A stretch of 32,262 nt of DNA from Candidatus Heimdallarchaeota archaeon. GTDB taxonomy: Archaea > Asgardarchaeota > Heimdallarchaeia > JABLTI01. This document shows positions 6,518 to 14,945 of this stretch, piece by piece. The position numbers and the translations under genes are program-made. Below the pieces are notes generated by a model. That model worked only from the letters and a program-made list of their open reading frames with translations, had not been told where the DNA came from and ran no database searches. The first letter of the stretch is position 1; the number at the start of each line of letters is the position of its first letter. The stretch covers positions 1 to 32,262 of the forward strand of contig JAHLVZ010000022.1 of the NCBI GenBank assembly GCA_019058165.1, read 5' to 3'.

Positions 6518-9500
6518 TTGCTATATGCTATAAAACACGCTTTAAGAGGCATCAGTCGACGAAAACTGAAAAACCTCATAAATACTGTAGGCATACTAAT
6601 TGGAGTTTCACTTTTAGCTGGCGTGCAAATAGCTACTGATTCTCTTGTTAATGCTATGCAAGAAACTGTGAGTTTGCGGTATGGTGATGCAGATATAGTT
6701 ATACAAAAAGGTGAATATATACCTGAATTTTTTGAATATAGCATTTATCAACAACTAAAATTAGATTGGGAACTGATACCCTATATTGATGGAATCGCCC
6801 CGAGAATAACTTCACAGGTTATAGCTATTTCGTCTGCAACGGAACAGACAGAACCTTTTGTAACGATTATTGGAATAGATGAAACATTAGATGAACCTTT
6901 TGGACAGTTAATACCGGATGATACATTTGGGAATAATGATTTTGAGTTCAACGATCTAGAACTTCAGTATAGTGGAGATCTATTACTATCCGCTGAGTGC
7001 GTAATTGGCAATCTTTTAGCAGAAGATGTCATTGACTTCGATGAAGGAGACGAAGGATTAGTTATGCCTAATGTAAATCTAATGTCAATTCTCTACACAA
7101 ATGTTAGTGGGTTGTTAAATACCGAGACATTGAATGTTAAAGGAATTGTTAAAGTTGAAGGCAAAGGTGTGATTAACACTGGGTATGTAATTTTTATGAA
7201 ATTAAGCCATCTACAAGTACTATTCAAAACAACCAGTTTAGGTATAAACAATATCATTATCAGCACATCTAAAGGAAATGATAATGCTGAATTTGTTAAG
7301 AATCTCATTCATGAAAGATTGGCATTTCATTATGGGGAAGAAGGTGAGAAATTCCAAGTTGATCCTCAAAAATTAGAAGCATTTAGAGACATTGAGGATT
7401 CTATCAGTAATTTCCGAGTTGTTTTGTATGTATTTGGTTCATTAATTATCATTTCTGGTGTAATGTTAATCATAAATATAACGTTGATGAATATTGATGA
7501 GAGACAACGTTCAATTGGTATTATGCGAGCCATAGGAATGACGCAAAGACAGTTACTCGTATCTTTAATTACTGAAAGTATGGTTCTCGGAGGAATAGGA
7601 TCCGTATTAGGTCTTGGCGGAGGGGTATTAAGTGGTCAAGGCATAATTTTCCTTTTGGAAAATTTCCTTGATATAGGTTCAATTTTAAAAGATATACCAT
7701 TAATTATTCAACCTCGAGGATTTTTGATATCATTTGCAATTGGAATAATCATATCTCTTCTGGCAGCACTTTATCCTGCATGGAAAGCTTCGCGAATTGA
7801 TATAGTAGAAACAATAAATGAGGTTGAAACACCACAAGTTCGACGAAAAACCGGTAATTGGTCCATCATCCTAGGTATACTTTTGACTTTAGCATCAATA
7901 GGAGCATTTGTAATATCACTTAAAATTGATACATTACCTGATTGGCGTTGGATGATATTCATAAGTAGTATACTGGGATTTCTCTTTGGATTAGGATTCA
8001 CTTTATCAAGAATAATTGGCTCAAGAATATCATTTAATGGATTTGCATTATCTTGGATGGTAACTGGATTACTTTCTGTATTATTATTGAATCCATTCAT
8101 GAATAATATGGGAGTTGATGAGGAATGGGCTTTGTATACTTTCCTCATTGGAATGTTAGCATTAGTATTTGGAACGATAATCTTTATTGCATTAAACCTA
8201 GAATGGATTTCAAATCGATTTAATGATGTTTTTCAACAAATTAAGAAAATGCGTTCTATGGGAATTGTATCAATGCGTTATGTTGGGAAGAAACGAACCA
8301 GATCTGCATTAACATTTGCTATCTTTGGTGTCATTTTAACTATGAATGTTTTTTTGGCTGTTTTCACAGGTAGTTTTACTTTGGGTTTCGATGATTTTGC
8401 TGAAAGAGAAGAAGGAGGAGTAAATATCATTGCGTATTCACCTGGAATTGATCTTAGTTTTCTCAATATTACTGGAGATCCTATTGATATTATAACAAAT
8501 GCAGATCCTAATGTAGAAAGAGTTGTAGGTATGAAATTCAAACTTTCACTTTTAGGAGCTTTTGCAAATCTACGTTTTTCAGCAACGAACGAATCAACAA
8601 CGATTACTGAAGAACTCCCTATCCCTTCAGATATGTGGGGAATTAATGAAGAATTTCTAGAGATGACTGAATATCCTTTCGAAAGTGTTTGGGATGGAAT
8701 TACCGGAGATCCCTGGATAGCTGCTATGGATAGTACATCAAATTATATTATTTTACCCAATCTTTTACAAGAATTTGAATTTGATGAGGGAGGAAAAACG
8801 TATGTATTAGATGTAGAGCTTGGCAGTAATATCACCGTACCTGAGTCGGTTAATCCAGTTACTCTAGAAGTGACCTTAGGTAACTATACTGTAATTGCTT
8901 TCGTGGAGACAACATCCTACTCTATGTTGTTTTCTAGTTTTCTCTTTGTAAGTGAAAACTCTACTATTTTCCAAGATATTAATGAACCCTCTGCATATCT
9001 TGTACAAACCAATCCAAGGTTATCCACAGAACAAAATTTAGAAGTAAGTAGAAATATAGAAGCAGAATTACTTGGTTTCGATACTTTGTGTATTAGAGAT
9101 AGAATGGAATCCTTTATGGAAATTATCACCCAATCAGTGAGTTTCATGCAAGCGTTTGTTTCACTTGGTCTTGTAGTTGGGGTTCTGGGTTTAATTGTGG
9201 TTTCACTACGTGGTATTACTGAAAGAACTAGGGAAATTGGAATGATGCGAGCTTTAGGGTTCCAAAGATCAGAGGTGATAATTGCTGTTGTTGTGGAGAT
9301 TTTTGCAGTAGCATTTGTGGGTTTGGTGATTGGTTTTGTGAATGGATTCATTCTTGGGTATGGTATGTATACACAATATTTGGTTGAATTTGATTTCAAA
9401 TTTATTATTCCTTGGGCAACACTTGCTCTATTCACCTTTGTTACCATTGTACTTTCTATTATTGCAGCTGTTTTACCTGCAAGACGAGCTTCGAAAATAC

Positions 9501-9532
9501 CCCCAAGTGAAGCCTTACGTTATACTGGTTGA
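6518..9532 (+). CDS. Double FtsX-type ABC transporter permease (MacB/LolC-like)
   Basis: A 1,004-residue membrane protein built from two FtsX permease halves. The first has an N-terminal TM (about 20-42), a large extracytoplasmic domain, then three TMs around 300-425 with the loop DERQRSIGIMRAIGMTQRQL that contacts the ATPase. Four TMs (about 445-560) link to the second half, which repeats the plan and ends with ERTREIGMMRALGFQRSEV and LPARRASKIPPSEALRYTG. The duplicated layout is typical of archaeal and bacterial permeases exporting lipids, lipoproteins or peptides, or acting mechanically. No ATPase gene is adjacent. TTG 6518 is chosen because ggag (6506-6509) is eight bases upstream; GTG 6509 overlaps it. 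Confidence 0.88.
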   Translation: MLYAIKHALRGISRRKLKNLINTVGILIGVSLLAGVQIATDSLVNAMQETVSLRYGDADIVIQKGEYIPEFFEYSIYQQLKLDWELIPYIDGIAPRITSQVIAISSATEQTEPFVTIIGIDETLDEPFGQLIPDDTFGNNDFEFNDLELQYSGDLLLSAECVIGNLLAEDVIDFDEGDEGLVMPNVNLMSILYTNVSGLLNTETLNVKGIVKVEGKGVINTGYVIFMKLSHLQVLFKTTSLGINNIIISTSKGNDNAEFVKNLIHERLAFHYGEEGEKFQVDPQKLEAFRDIEDSISNFRVVLYVFGSLIIISGVMLIINITLMNIDERQRSIGIMRAIGMTQRQLLVSLITESMVLGGIGSVLGLGGGVLSGQGIIFLLENFLDIGSILKDIPLIIQPRGFLISFAIGIIISLLAALYPAWKASRIDIVETINEVETPQVRRKTGNWSIILGILLTLASIGAFVISLKIDTLPDWRWMIFISSILGFLFGLGFTLSRIIGSRISFNGFALSWMVTGLLSVLLLNPFMNNMGVDEEWALYTFLIGMLALVFGTIIFIALNLEWISNRFNDVFQQIKKMRSMGIVSMRYVGKKRTRSALTFAIFGVILTMNVFLAVFTGSFTLGFDDFAEREEGGVNIIAYSPGIDLSFLNITGDPIDIITNADPNVERVVGMKFKLSLLGAFANLRFSATNESTTITEELPIPSDMWGINEEFLEMTEYPFESVWDGITGDPWIAAMDSTSNYIILPNLLQEFEFDEGGKTYVLDVELGSNITVPESVNPVTLEVTLGNYTVIAFVETTSYSMLFSSFLFVSENSTIFQDINEPSAYLVQTNPRLSTEQNLEVSRNIEAELLGFDTLCIRDRMESFMEIITQSVSFMQAFVSLGLVVGVLGLIVVSLRGITERTREIGMMRALGFQRSEVIIAVVVEIFAVAFVGLVIGFVNGFILGYGMYTQYLVEFDFKFIIPWATLALFTFVTIVLSIIAAVLPARRASKIPPSEALRYTG

Positions 9533-9579
9533 AGATTCTTACTGTTAAGAGAATTCGAGAAACACTTATTATGTAAGAG

Positions 9580-9599
9580 GTTATTCTTTTTTTGATTAT
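9580..9599 (+). terminator. T-rich terminator after FtsX permease
   Basis: A T tract (ttattctttttttgatt) lies about 50 bases past the stop of the permease gene and just before the next gene. Confidence 0.35.
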
Positions 9600-9622
9600 T
9601 CGCTGGGTGTGAAAAGTCCAAA

Positions 9623-10090
9623 TTGGCATTAGAAACAGTTGAAGAATTGATTATATTTATCGATTTAGACAACTTCAAAGAGATATCAGAAAAGCAAGGC
9701 TGGGTAACCTTCAAACCAAATGAAATTACTGGAAGCCTGACAGAACTGGTTTCTAATTTTATTAGAAAACATGTTGGAGAAGTAATTTACGGTTTAGATG
9801 AGAAAAGAGGAACTGAAGAATGTATGTTACGTCTAACTGGGGCTTTATTACATGAAGTTATTGTTTCCGATTTAGAGTATATTGTCAGTAGAATACAAGA
9901 AACCGGTTTTGAGTGTGGGTGCGAAGCTTCTGTAAGTATCGGAGTTTCTCGAGGACCTTATACACCAATAAGACCGACCGGTCCCTATCAGTGGTCGAAA
10001 AGATTATTTAAGGGACAAGCACAAAGACTCGCACATAAAGCTTTGAAAAAAGCTAAAAAACAAGGTGGAAATAGAATCGTTTTCTTATGA
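9623..10090 (+). CDS. Single-domain GGDEF/palm-like protein
   Basis: A 155-residue protein with the plan of a nucleotide cyclase/polymerase palm domain. LIIFIDLDNFKEI (9-21) matches the metal-binding first strand of GGDEF domains (D14, D16). YGLDEK (56-61) falls where GGDEF should be, giving G-L-D-E-K. SVSIGVSRGP (103-112) and ALKKAKKQGGNRIVF (140-154) match the C-terminal 'SIGVA' and 'AD.ALY.AK..GRNRV'. Metal-binding Asp/Glu could thus survive although the second Gly is lost. Archaeal GTP cyclohydrolase III and minimal CRISPR polymerases share this fold. There is no sensor or membrane domain. TTG start; ggtg is 13 bases upstream. The PHP gene follows 22 bases later. Confidence 0.75.
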   Translation: MALETVEELIIFIDLDNFKEISEKQGWVTFKPNEITGSLTELVSNFIRKHVGEVIYGLDEKRGTEECMLRLTGALLHEVIVSDLEYIVSRIQETGFECGCEASVSIGVSRGPYTPIRPTGPYQWSKRLFKGQAQRLAHKALKKAKKQGGNRIVFL

Positions 10091-10112
10091 TTTTAGTCAT
10101 ACTTGGGTCTGT

Positions 10113-10760
10113 ATGAAAATGAATCAAACTTTTGTGAAAAAAGTAACCTCTCGAAGTAAAAGGAAGGGTTTTCTTGTTGATATGCATATTCATACAAATT
10201 ACTCTATGGACTCAGCATTCACTTTAGAGGAAACTCTAATAGAGTTGGATGGAATTGTGGATGCATTAATTATTACTGATCATAATACAATGGGGAACTT
10301 TTCCAAAGAAATCTTGCAAGGATTGGAATTAAAATATCAATTGAGGATTTTTTCAGCATCTGTCGAAATTTCTACCGCTCAAGGTGATATTTTAGCATAT
10401 GGTATTACCGCTGTTCCATCACAAAATCTGAGACCTGACGAAGTAATTGAAATCATTCATTCAGAAAATGGTTTAGCAGTTGCTGCTCATCCATTTTCAT
10501 TACTTGGATTAGGAGATTTGATTTATGACCTTGAACTAGATGCTATAGAAATAAATGGTTTGAGATCAAAACATACTAACGATTTAGCGAAGGAAGCAGC
10601 TGAATCAATGGGATTACCTTGTATTGGTGGTAGTGATTCTCATAACAGATTTCAAGTTGGCACTTGTGTAACAGAATTTCCTAAAAAGGTTGATTCCATA
10701 AAGGAAATTATTAATTTTGTTAAGAAGGGGAAATGTGCGCCAGTTTTTCTGCAATATTAG
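10113..10760 (+). CDS. PHP-family metal-dependent phosphoesterase
   Basis: A 215-residue PHP domain, a trinuclear-metal hydrolase fold. Seen in order: DMHIHTNYSMDS (H-x-H), IITDHNTMGNF (D-H), the Glu in SASVEIST, AAHPFSLLG (His) and GGSDSHNRFQVG (D-x-H), so the full metal-ligand set seems present. Relatives cleave nucleoside 3',5'-bisphosphates, 5'-phosphorylated oligonucleotides or histidinol phosphate. The frame is open from 10065, but that would overlap the upstream gene. ATG 10113 or ATG 10119 follow gggt (10105-10108) and are better starts. The tight spacing after the palm-like gene indicates co-transcription and suggests a linked nucleotide substrate, which is inference. Confidence 0.88.
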   Translation: MKMNQTFVKKVTSRSKRKGFLVDMHIHTNYSMDSAFTLEETLIELDGIVDALIITDHNTMGNFSKEILQGLELKYQLRIFSASVEISTAQGDILAYGITAVPSQNLRPDEVIEIIHSENGLAVAAHPFSLLGLGDLIYDLELDAIEINGLRSKHTNDLAKEAAESMGLPCIGGSDSHNRFQVGTCVTEFPKKVDSIKEIINFVKKGKCAPVFLQY

Positions 10761-10778
10761 GAAATGAAGGATAGAAAT

Positions 10779-11924
10779 TCATTCTTTAATTATCATCTTA
10801 TCAATCATTTCATCAGTAAATTTGTTTCTTCTTTCTTGATGGCCTTCTACAAATGTCTTCACTTTTTCAGCCAAGGCTTTCTTGCAGTAACCACAGAGGA
10901 GTTTTCCTGAAAGGCAGTTTGTTCTCATATCTTCAATTTTCTTGTCATCTGGTTCGAAGAGATAATATTCATACCAATAAACATTACATTTATCTGGTTC
11001 ACCACCGAGTTCTTTCTGTTCCTCAACGGTAGCTCGACCACCAGTATATGATCGCATAATTTTCTTACTAGCAGATGTAGGTGTATCAGTAGTAAAAATA
11101 CAGGAATCTGGTTCTGAAGCGGACATCTTTCCTCCTTCTGCTAATCCCGGGAAGAACTTACAATGAATCGCTGCTGGTTTATAGTAACCAAGTTTTGGTG
11201 CAACATCTCGAGTTATCCTCCAATATGGATCTTGATCTATTGCTGCAGGAATTAGTATTGGGATATTTTTTCCTTTTAATTTTGAAGGAAGAAAACAAGG
11301 CATTGCTTGAATGGAGGGATAAAAAATCATACCAACATTGGATTCATTTGTGAAACCAAAGATAGCTCTGGCTGTTGAAAAAGTAGTTCTTTTGGCAACT
11401 TCTACAGCAATTTGATACATGGTTGGAGTTAGTTGAGAATCAAAAATGAAGTGAGTTTTTTTAGGATTAAACCCAACAGCCATAACATCTTTTGCATTTT
11501 CGTACGCATAATCCTTTGTTTCTTGAAAGGTCAGTTTTTGACTGAATAAGAATTTTTCATCATCAGTCATTTGGAAATAAAGCTCAACATCGAAAATATC
11601 TTGGAGCCATTTTGTGAAAATCCATGGAACTAAATGCCCAAGATGTGTGTGCCCAGACGGACCTCTTCCAGTGTAGAGAGCAAATTTCTCTCCTTTTTCC
11701 AATTGTTTCAGAATCCAATCAAAATCTCGATGACTGAAGAACAATCCTCTTCTTAATAAGAGATGCAATTTGCCTTTACTGTATTTATCCATAACTGCAA
11801 TTTCTTTCTCTGTTAATAGGGTTGTCCCAAATTTCTTAACCAGTTTCTTATAATCAATATCACCGCTTACTTCCCAAGGTGTGACAACCATTTCTTTGGA
11901 TTTCGTATTTTTTTCTTCAGACAT
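10779..11924 (-). CDS. trpS: Tryptophanyl-tRNA synthetase
   Basis: A class I aminoacyl-tRNA synthetase charging tRNA-Trp. The 381 residues carry the HIGH-type motif in GPSGHTHLGH (about 90-100) and KMSAS near residue 265. AMPCFLPS and IDQDPYWRITRDV are typical of the archaeal/eukaryotic TrpRS group rather than the shorter bacterial one. The end, LSGKLLCGYCKKALAEKV, is the helical anticodon-side region. ATG 11924 is chosen over TTG 11939, because aagga lies seven bases ahead of the ATG. It converges with the PHP gene, with only 18 bases between the stops. Confidence 0.96.
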   Translation of the reverse strand: MSEEKNTKSKEMVVTPWEVSGDIDYKKLVKKFGTTLLTEKEIAVMDKYSKGKLHLLLRRGLFFSHRDFDWILKQLEKGEKFALYTGRGPSGHTHLGHLVPWIFTKWLQDIFDVELYFQMTDDEKFLFSQKLTFQETKDYAYENAKDVMAVGFNPKKTHFIFDSQLTPTMYQIAVEVAKRTTFSTARAIFGFTNESNVGMIFYPSIQAMPCFLPSKLKGKNIPILIPAAIDQDPYWRITRDVAPKLGYYKPAAIHCKFFPGLAEGGKMSASEPDSCIFTTDTPTSASKKIMRSYTGGRATVEEQKELGGEPDKCNVYWYEYYLFEPDDKKIEDMRTNCLSGKLLCGYCKKALAEKVKTFVEGHQERRNKFTDEMIDKMIIKE

Positions 11925-11978
11925 TATTATTTCCTTCAAAGACTTTGAATAAATATAGATATCTAGAAGATTTCTTCT

Positions 11979-11988
11979 AATTTAAAAG
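11979..11988 (-). promoter_or_regulatory. TATA box of trpS
   Basis: On the minus strand this reads cttttaaatt, preceded by a purine-rich ctgaaaga BRE-like stretch. It predicts a start near 11955 and a leader of about 30 bases. Confidence 0.4.
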
Positions 11989-12086
11989 TCTTTCAGCAAC
12001 TAGAAACAATACTAGATAAAATAAATTATATTTGAGAATTCTAAAGCAATATATTCGAAAATAGAAATAAGAGGATGAAAAAATAT

Positions 12087-12659
12087 TTAGGAAGCTTCTT
12101 CTGTTTCTTCCTCGATTTCACCGAGTATGATACCAGATTCCTCAGAGCTTTGAGCATCGACAGTATCGGGATCACCTGTTTCTTTGAACCATTCTCCTCT
12201 TATATCAATAGATTGCTCCTCTTTAATTAGAGCTTTTCTCTCATGTATCTTATCCATACCATCATACCATTTATCCATTTTTTCGGATCTCGCGATCTTC
12301 TCTGCTCTTCGCTTTGTAATCTCTGTTGGGGAGAATTTCCATCTCATCCATTCTCCAAATTTCATATTGTTTGGCTCGAGAACATATTTTCGGACAAAAT
12401 ACTGCGCTCCCATAATCTGGGCGAATACGACTAGAACTCCAGCACCTATTGTAAGATACAAATTTATTTGGTCGCTGACTCCACCTCGTGTGATTACTAA
12501 ATACATAGCTACAGGAATTACTCCAATTGCCAACATTAGAAACGGAATTCCTATGAAAATAAATAGTCCTTCTATCAAGTAGAACATAAATACGTAAATG
12601 AAATCACCGAAACTACCGCCTCTGTGTTTCTTCTCTGGTGGAACATAAGTCAAAATCAA
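12087..12659 (-). CDS. Three-TM membrane protein with charged C-terminal tail
   Basis: A 190-residue protein of no family I recognise. There are hydrophobic segments at about 20-40, 42-58 and 68-88 near the N-terminus, then a soluble C-terminal half. The latter has a basic stretch (SPTEITKRRAEKIARSEKM) and a Glu-rich end (EEIEEETEEAS style). This is the layout of a small membrane anchor with a cytoplasmic tail. The TTG at 12659 starts the frame; a TATA-like cttataaata on the minus strand at about 12698-12707 would give a leader of about 15 bases. It lies beside the lipid gene carS on the same strand. Confidence 0.7.
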   Translation of the reverse strand: MILTYVPPEKKHRGGSFGDFIYVFMFYLIEGLFIFIGIPFLMLAIGVIPVAMYLVITRGGVSDQINLYLTIGAGVLVVFAQIMGAQYFVRKYVLEPNNMKFGEWMRWKFSPTEITKRRAEKIARSEKMDKWYDGMDKIHERKALIKEEQSIDIRGEWFKETGDPDTVDAQSSEESGIILGEIEEETEEAS

Positions 12660-12765
12660 TCACATGTGATATTTGTTATATGAACTTCAACTTCGTTATT
12701 TATAAGCTTGTGTTTAATTACAAAAATAACGCCAAAATTTCAAACAAGCTAAATTAAATTAGGTA

Positions 12766-13305
12766 TTACCACCAAACGTCTTTCCAGCCCATCGTGTATC
12801 CTACGGCATTCGCAGCAAAATGAACTACTAATGCTAAAGGAATTACAATTACCCAATAAGTCCATGGAAAAGCAGAATCTATTCTTGCAAAAGCTAACCC
12901 AAATACAATGAAACCAATTTGATCCATGATAATAAGAGAACCACCTGAAGGGATGTCTAACCTTCTCTTAATAAAGGATCCAACGACATCTCCTGTAACT
13001 GCTCCAAAGCTTTGTAGGAAACCATTAGTTAACGGAACCACAAATGGTACATCAACTACTGATTTGAACCAATATGAAACAAATATCCCCATTAGAAATC
13101 CTCCTATAAAACCAGCAGCAAATCCTCTCATTGTTTTATTATTTCCAAGGATTCGTCTTCCATCAAACCAGTTCTTTCTAAAATCCATAGGTAACCCCCC
13201 TCCAAATAACATTGGGGTTGTATTTGAAAAGAAAGCTGGCATAACAAAAAATATTGCATTAAAAACCTCTGATTCAATTAAGAGTTCAAACCAAGATGGA
13301 ATCAT
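12766..13305 (-). CDS. carS: CDP-archaeol synthase
   Basis: CarS transfers CMP from CTP to unsaturated archaetidic acid, giving CDP-archaeol, the activated core of archaeal membrane lipids. The 179-residue integral membrane protein has about five TM helices. Signature pieces are NTTPMLFGGGLPMDF, DGRRILGNNKTMRG, GDVVGSFIKRRLDI and MDQIGF, with the characteristic end KDVWW. Length and motifs match the family (former DUF46). ATG start; TATA-like ttataaac at about 13350-13357 (minus strand gtttataa). It is the clearest archaeal-lipid marker of the window and is divergent from the nuclease gene. Confidence 0.96.
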   Translation of the reverse strand: MIPSWFELLIESEVFNAIFFVMPAFFSNTTPMLFGGGLPMDFRKNWFDGRRILGNNKTMRGFAAGFIGGFLMGIFVSYWFKSVVDVPFVVPLTNGFLQSFGAVTGDVVGSFIKRRLDIPSGGSLIIMDQIGFIVFGLAFARIDSAFPWTYWVIVIPLALVVHFAANAVGYTMGWKDVWW

Positions 13306-13410
13306 TTTTCAAACACGTTTAAGGAATTTTTATGCGTATTGAACGAGAATTATAAACTATTAAAATTTTCTCATGTTAAGCAATACAAGAAAATAGCTAA
13401 AGTGGTTAAA

Positions 13411-13422
13411 ATACTTTAATAT
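13411..13422 (+). promoter_or_regulatory. TATA-like box before beta-lactamase-fold nuclease
   Basis: The stretch atactttaatat lies 68 bases before the TTG start; transcription would begin near 13443. AT-rich background makes this uncertain. Confidence 0.3.
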
Positions 13423-13478
13423 CAATATTTAGTAAGAGAGAATAGATTATCAAAAAGATAGGAGAGCAGCACTTACCA

Positions 13479-14513
13479 TTGAATATCTTTTGTAAGAACA
13501 GAATTAATCTGAAATTTCGAAATTCTGAATTACTACTTGATCCTAAGGCAATGGATTCTAGTGCTAGCTGTATATTCGTCTCTCATGCGCACATGGATCA
13601 TTTACCAAGAAGTAAGAAGAAACCCAATTTTACTCCGACTGCTGTGTGTTCAGAAGCAACTGCGAGACTCTTTTTTGAACGAATGGGGTATAAAATTCAG
13701 CAAAATAATGCTTGGAAAAATGATGAATTTAAAATTAAAACCCTTCCCGGTGGGCACACATTTGATTCTACAGTAGCTGAGATAATCGATCTTGAATCCA
13801 GTCAAAATATAGTTTATACAGGGGACGTTAATATTGAAGATAGAGGATATCTGAAAGGTTTCGAGCCAAAAAAATGTGATATATTAATACTCGAAGCTAC
13901 TTGGGGGGATCGTGACTACAGATTTCCATCTTTTGAGAAACAAATCGAACAAGCAAAAGAATTCATTCGTAATGAATTAGAAAAAGGTTATCCGGTAGCA
14001 CTTCTTGGATATCCACTTGGAAAATCACAATTATTGAATTATTGTCTTGGAAATTTGTGTGAAACTCGTTACTCAAGTAATTCTATTTGGAAAATGGAGC
14101 AAGTACACAAAGAGCTTGGATTAGAATTATTTGAAACAAATAAACTACCTCAAAATCCAGATGAAGAAGGATTAGTTGGTAACGATCCTTGGTTACTATT
14201 CTATAATCACGTTGGCATTCGAGATCCTACGCTTAGCAAGCTAAAAACAAAATACAATTTGAAGGTTGTTGGTTTTTCAGGTTGGGCTAAAAATCTTGAA
14301 AACTATAAATATAGAATGGGTGCAGATGCTGCTTTTACAATCAGCGATCATTCAGATTATAGTAGTTTATTAGAAATTGTTAAGGAAAGTAATCCAAGCA
14401 AAATTTTCACTGTTTTTGGGAATGCGCAAGATTTAGCGAGAGATCTGCAAAAAAATGGGTTTAATGCTGTACCATTAAAGGAAGGACAATCTACATTGGA
14501 TAATTTCTTTTAG
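13479..14513 (+). CDS. Metallo-beta-lactamase-fold nuclease, COG1236-like
   Basis: A 344-residue protein of the MBL fold used by RNA 3'-end processing and DNA-repair exonucleases. Metal ligands: HAHMDH (36-41), GGHTFDS (about 90-96), TGDV (Asp, about 115) and ISDHSDYSS (His, about 305). LDPKAMDSSASCIFVSH is the typical opening of this group. Length and plan fit the COG1236 'exonuclease of the beta-lactamase fold' set, shorter than archaeal FttA/CPSF with KH domains, so it is likely a stand-alone nuclease. The TTG start has ggag 14 bases upstream. It converges with the Mrr-like gene, 10 bases between stops. Confidence 0.85.
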   Translation: MNIFCKNRINLKFRNSELLLDPKAMDSSASCIFVSHAHMDHLPRSKKKPNFTPTAVCSEATARLFFERMGYKIQQNNAWKNDEFKIKTLPGGHTFDSTVAEIIDLESSQNIVYTGDVNIEDRGYLKGFEPKKCDILILEATWGDRDYRFPSFEKQIEQAKEFIRNELEKGYPVALLGYPLGKSQLLNYCLGNLCETRYSSNSIWKMEQVHKELGLELFETNKLPQNPDEEGLVGNDPWLLFYNHVGIRDPTLSKLKTKYNLKVVGFSGWAKNLENYKYRMGADAAFTISDHSDYSSLLEIVKESNPSKIFTVFGNAQDLARDLQKNGFNAVPLKEGQSTLDNFF

Positions 14514-14523
14514 AAAGAAAATA

Positions 14524-14892
14524 TTATTCTTCTTGAATTTCCAAATGCTCTCGAGCATAAATGATTAATCCTCTGCGTTTTGCGAATTTCACTGCTGAAT
14601 CACTGAATATGTTTGACACAATCATTCCTTTTCTATCATTCAAATCATCTAAAATTCGTTCAAAACGTATTAGCCGATCTACCCCTACAGCTCGTTTCCA
14701 ATCAACAATTTTCACAAATAATTGATTTATTTCTAAATCTGTGTTTGTTTTCAATAACATCTCAAAATGGTGTTTTTTTCCACTTGTACCGACTACATCA
14801 ATTTCCCTTTGAATTACGAAATCCATGCTTTTAAAAAATGCCTTTGCTAACTCTAGTAAATCTTGTAACTCTTCATCGTTGTTTGGTAACAC
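14524..14892 (-). CDS. Mrr-like restriction endonuclease fold protein
   Basis: A 122-residue protein with the plan of the PD-(D/E)XK 'Mrr-cat' family. An N-terminal helix precedes VIQREIDVVGTSGKKHHFEMLL, and INQLFVKIVDWKRAVGVD occupies the place of the usual '(Q)xKr...vg' catalytic strand. RKGMIVSNIFSDSAVKFAKRRGLIIY matches 'KGvlvt...Ft..A...A...gI.li'. The catalytic Asp/Glu-x-Lys is not cleanly visible, so activity is uncertain. No methyltransferase or specificity gene is nearby, arguing against a restriction system and for a repair or Holliday-junction-type role, or an inactive fold. GTG start; strong SD aggaggt 11 bases upstream. Confidence 0.7.
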   Translation of the reverse strand: MLPNNDEELQDLLELAKAFFKSMDFVIQREIDVVGTSGKKHHFEMLLKTNTDLEINQLFVKIVDWKRAVGVDRLIRFERILDDLNDRKGMIVSNIFSDSAVKFAKRRGLIIYAREHLEIQEE

Positions 14893-14945
14893 CTGTACAA
14901 GAGACCTCCTAATTCACCTGCGATAATTCATCACTAACATTACTA

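Noticed and set aside
8917..9447. 176-codon minus-strand frame inside the FtsX permease
   Set aside because: Antisense of conserved FtsX TM and loop codons; Ser/Thr/Pro-rich composition typical of shadow frames.
10065..10112. Longer start of the PHP gene at 10065, overlapping the palm-like gene
   Set aside because: The added residues are not PHP-like, and a better-placed ATG at 10113 follows the upstream stop.
12184..12582. 132-codon plus-strand frame opposite the three-TM protein
   Set aside because: Antisense of a gene with consistent topology and promoter; no SD or motif.
14524..14892. Restriction-modification or defence system at the Mrr-like gene
   Set aside because: A single small nuclease-like gene with no methyltransferase, specificity or mobile-element partner; neighbours are housekeeping genes.
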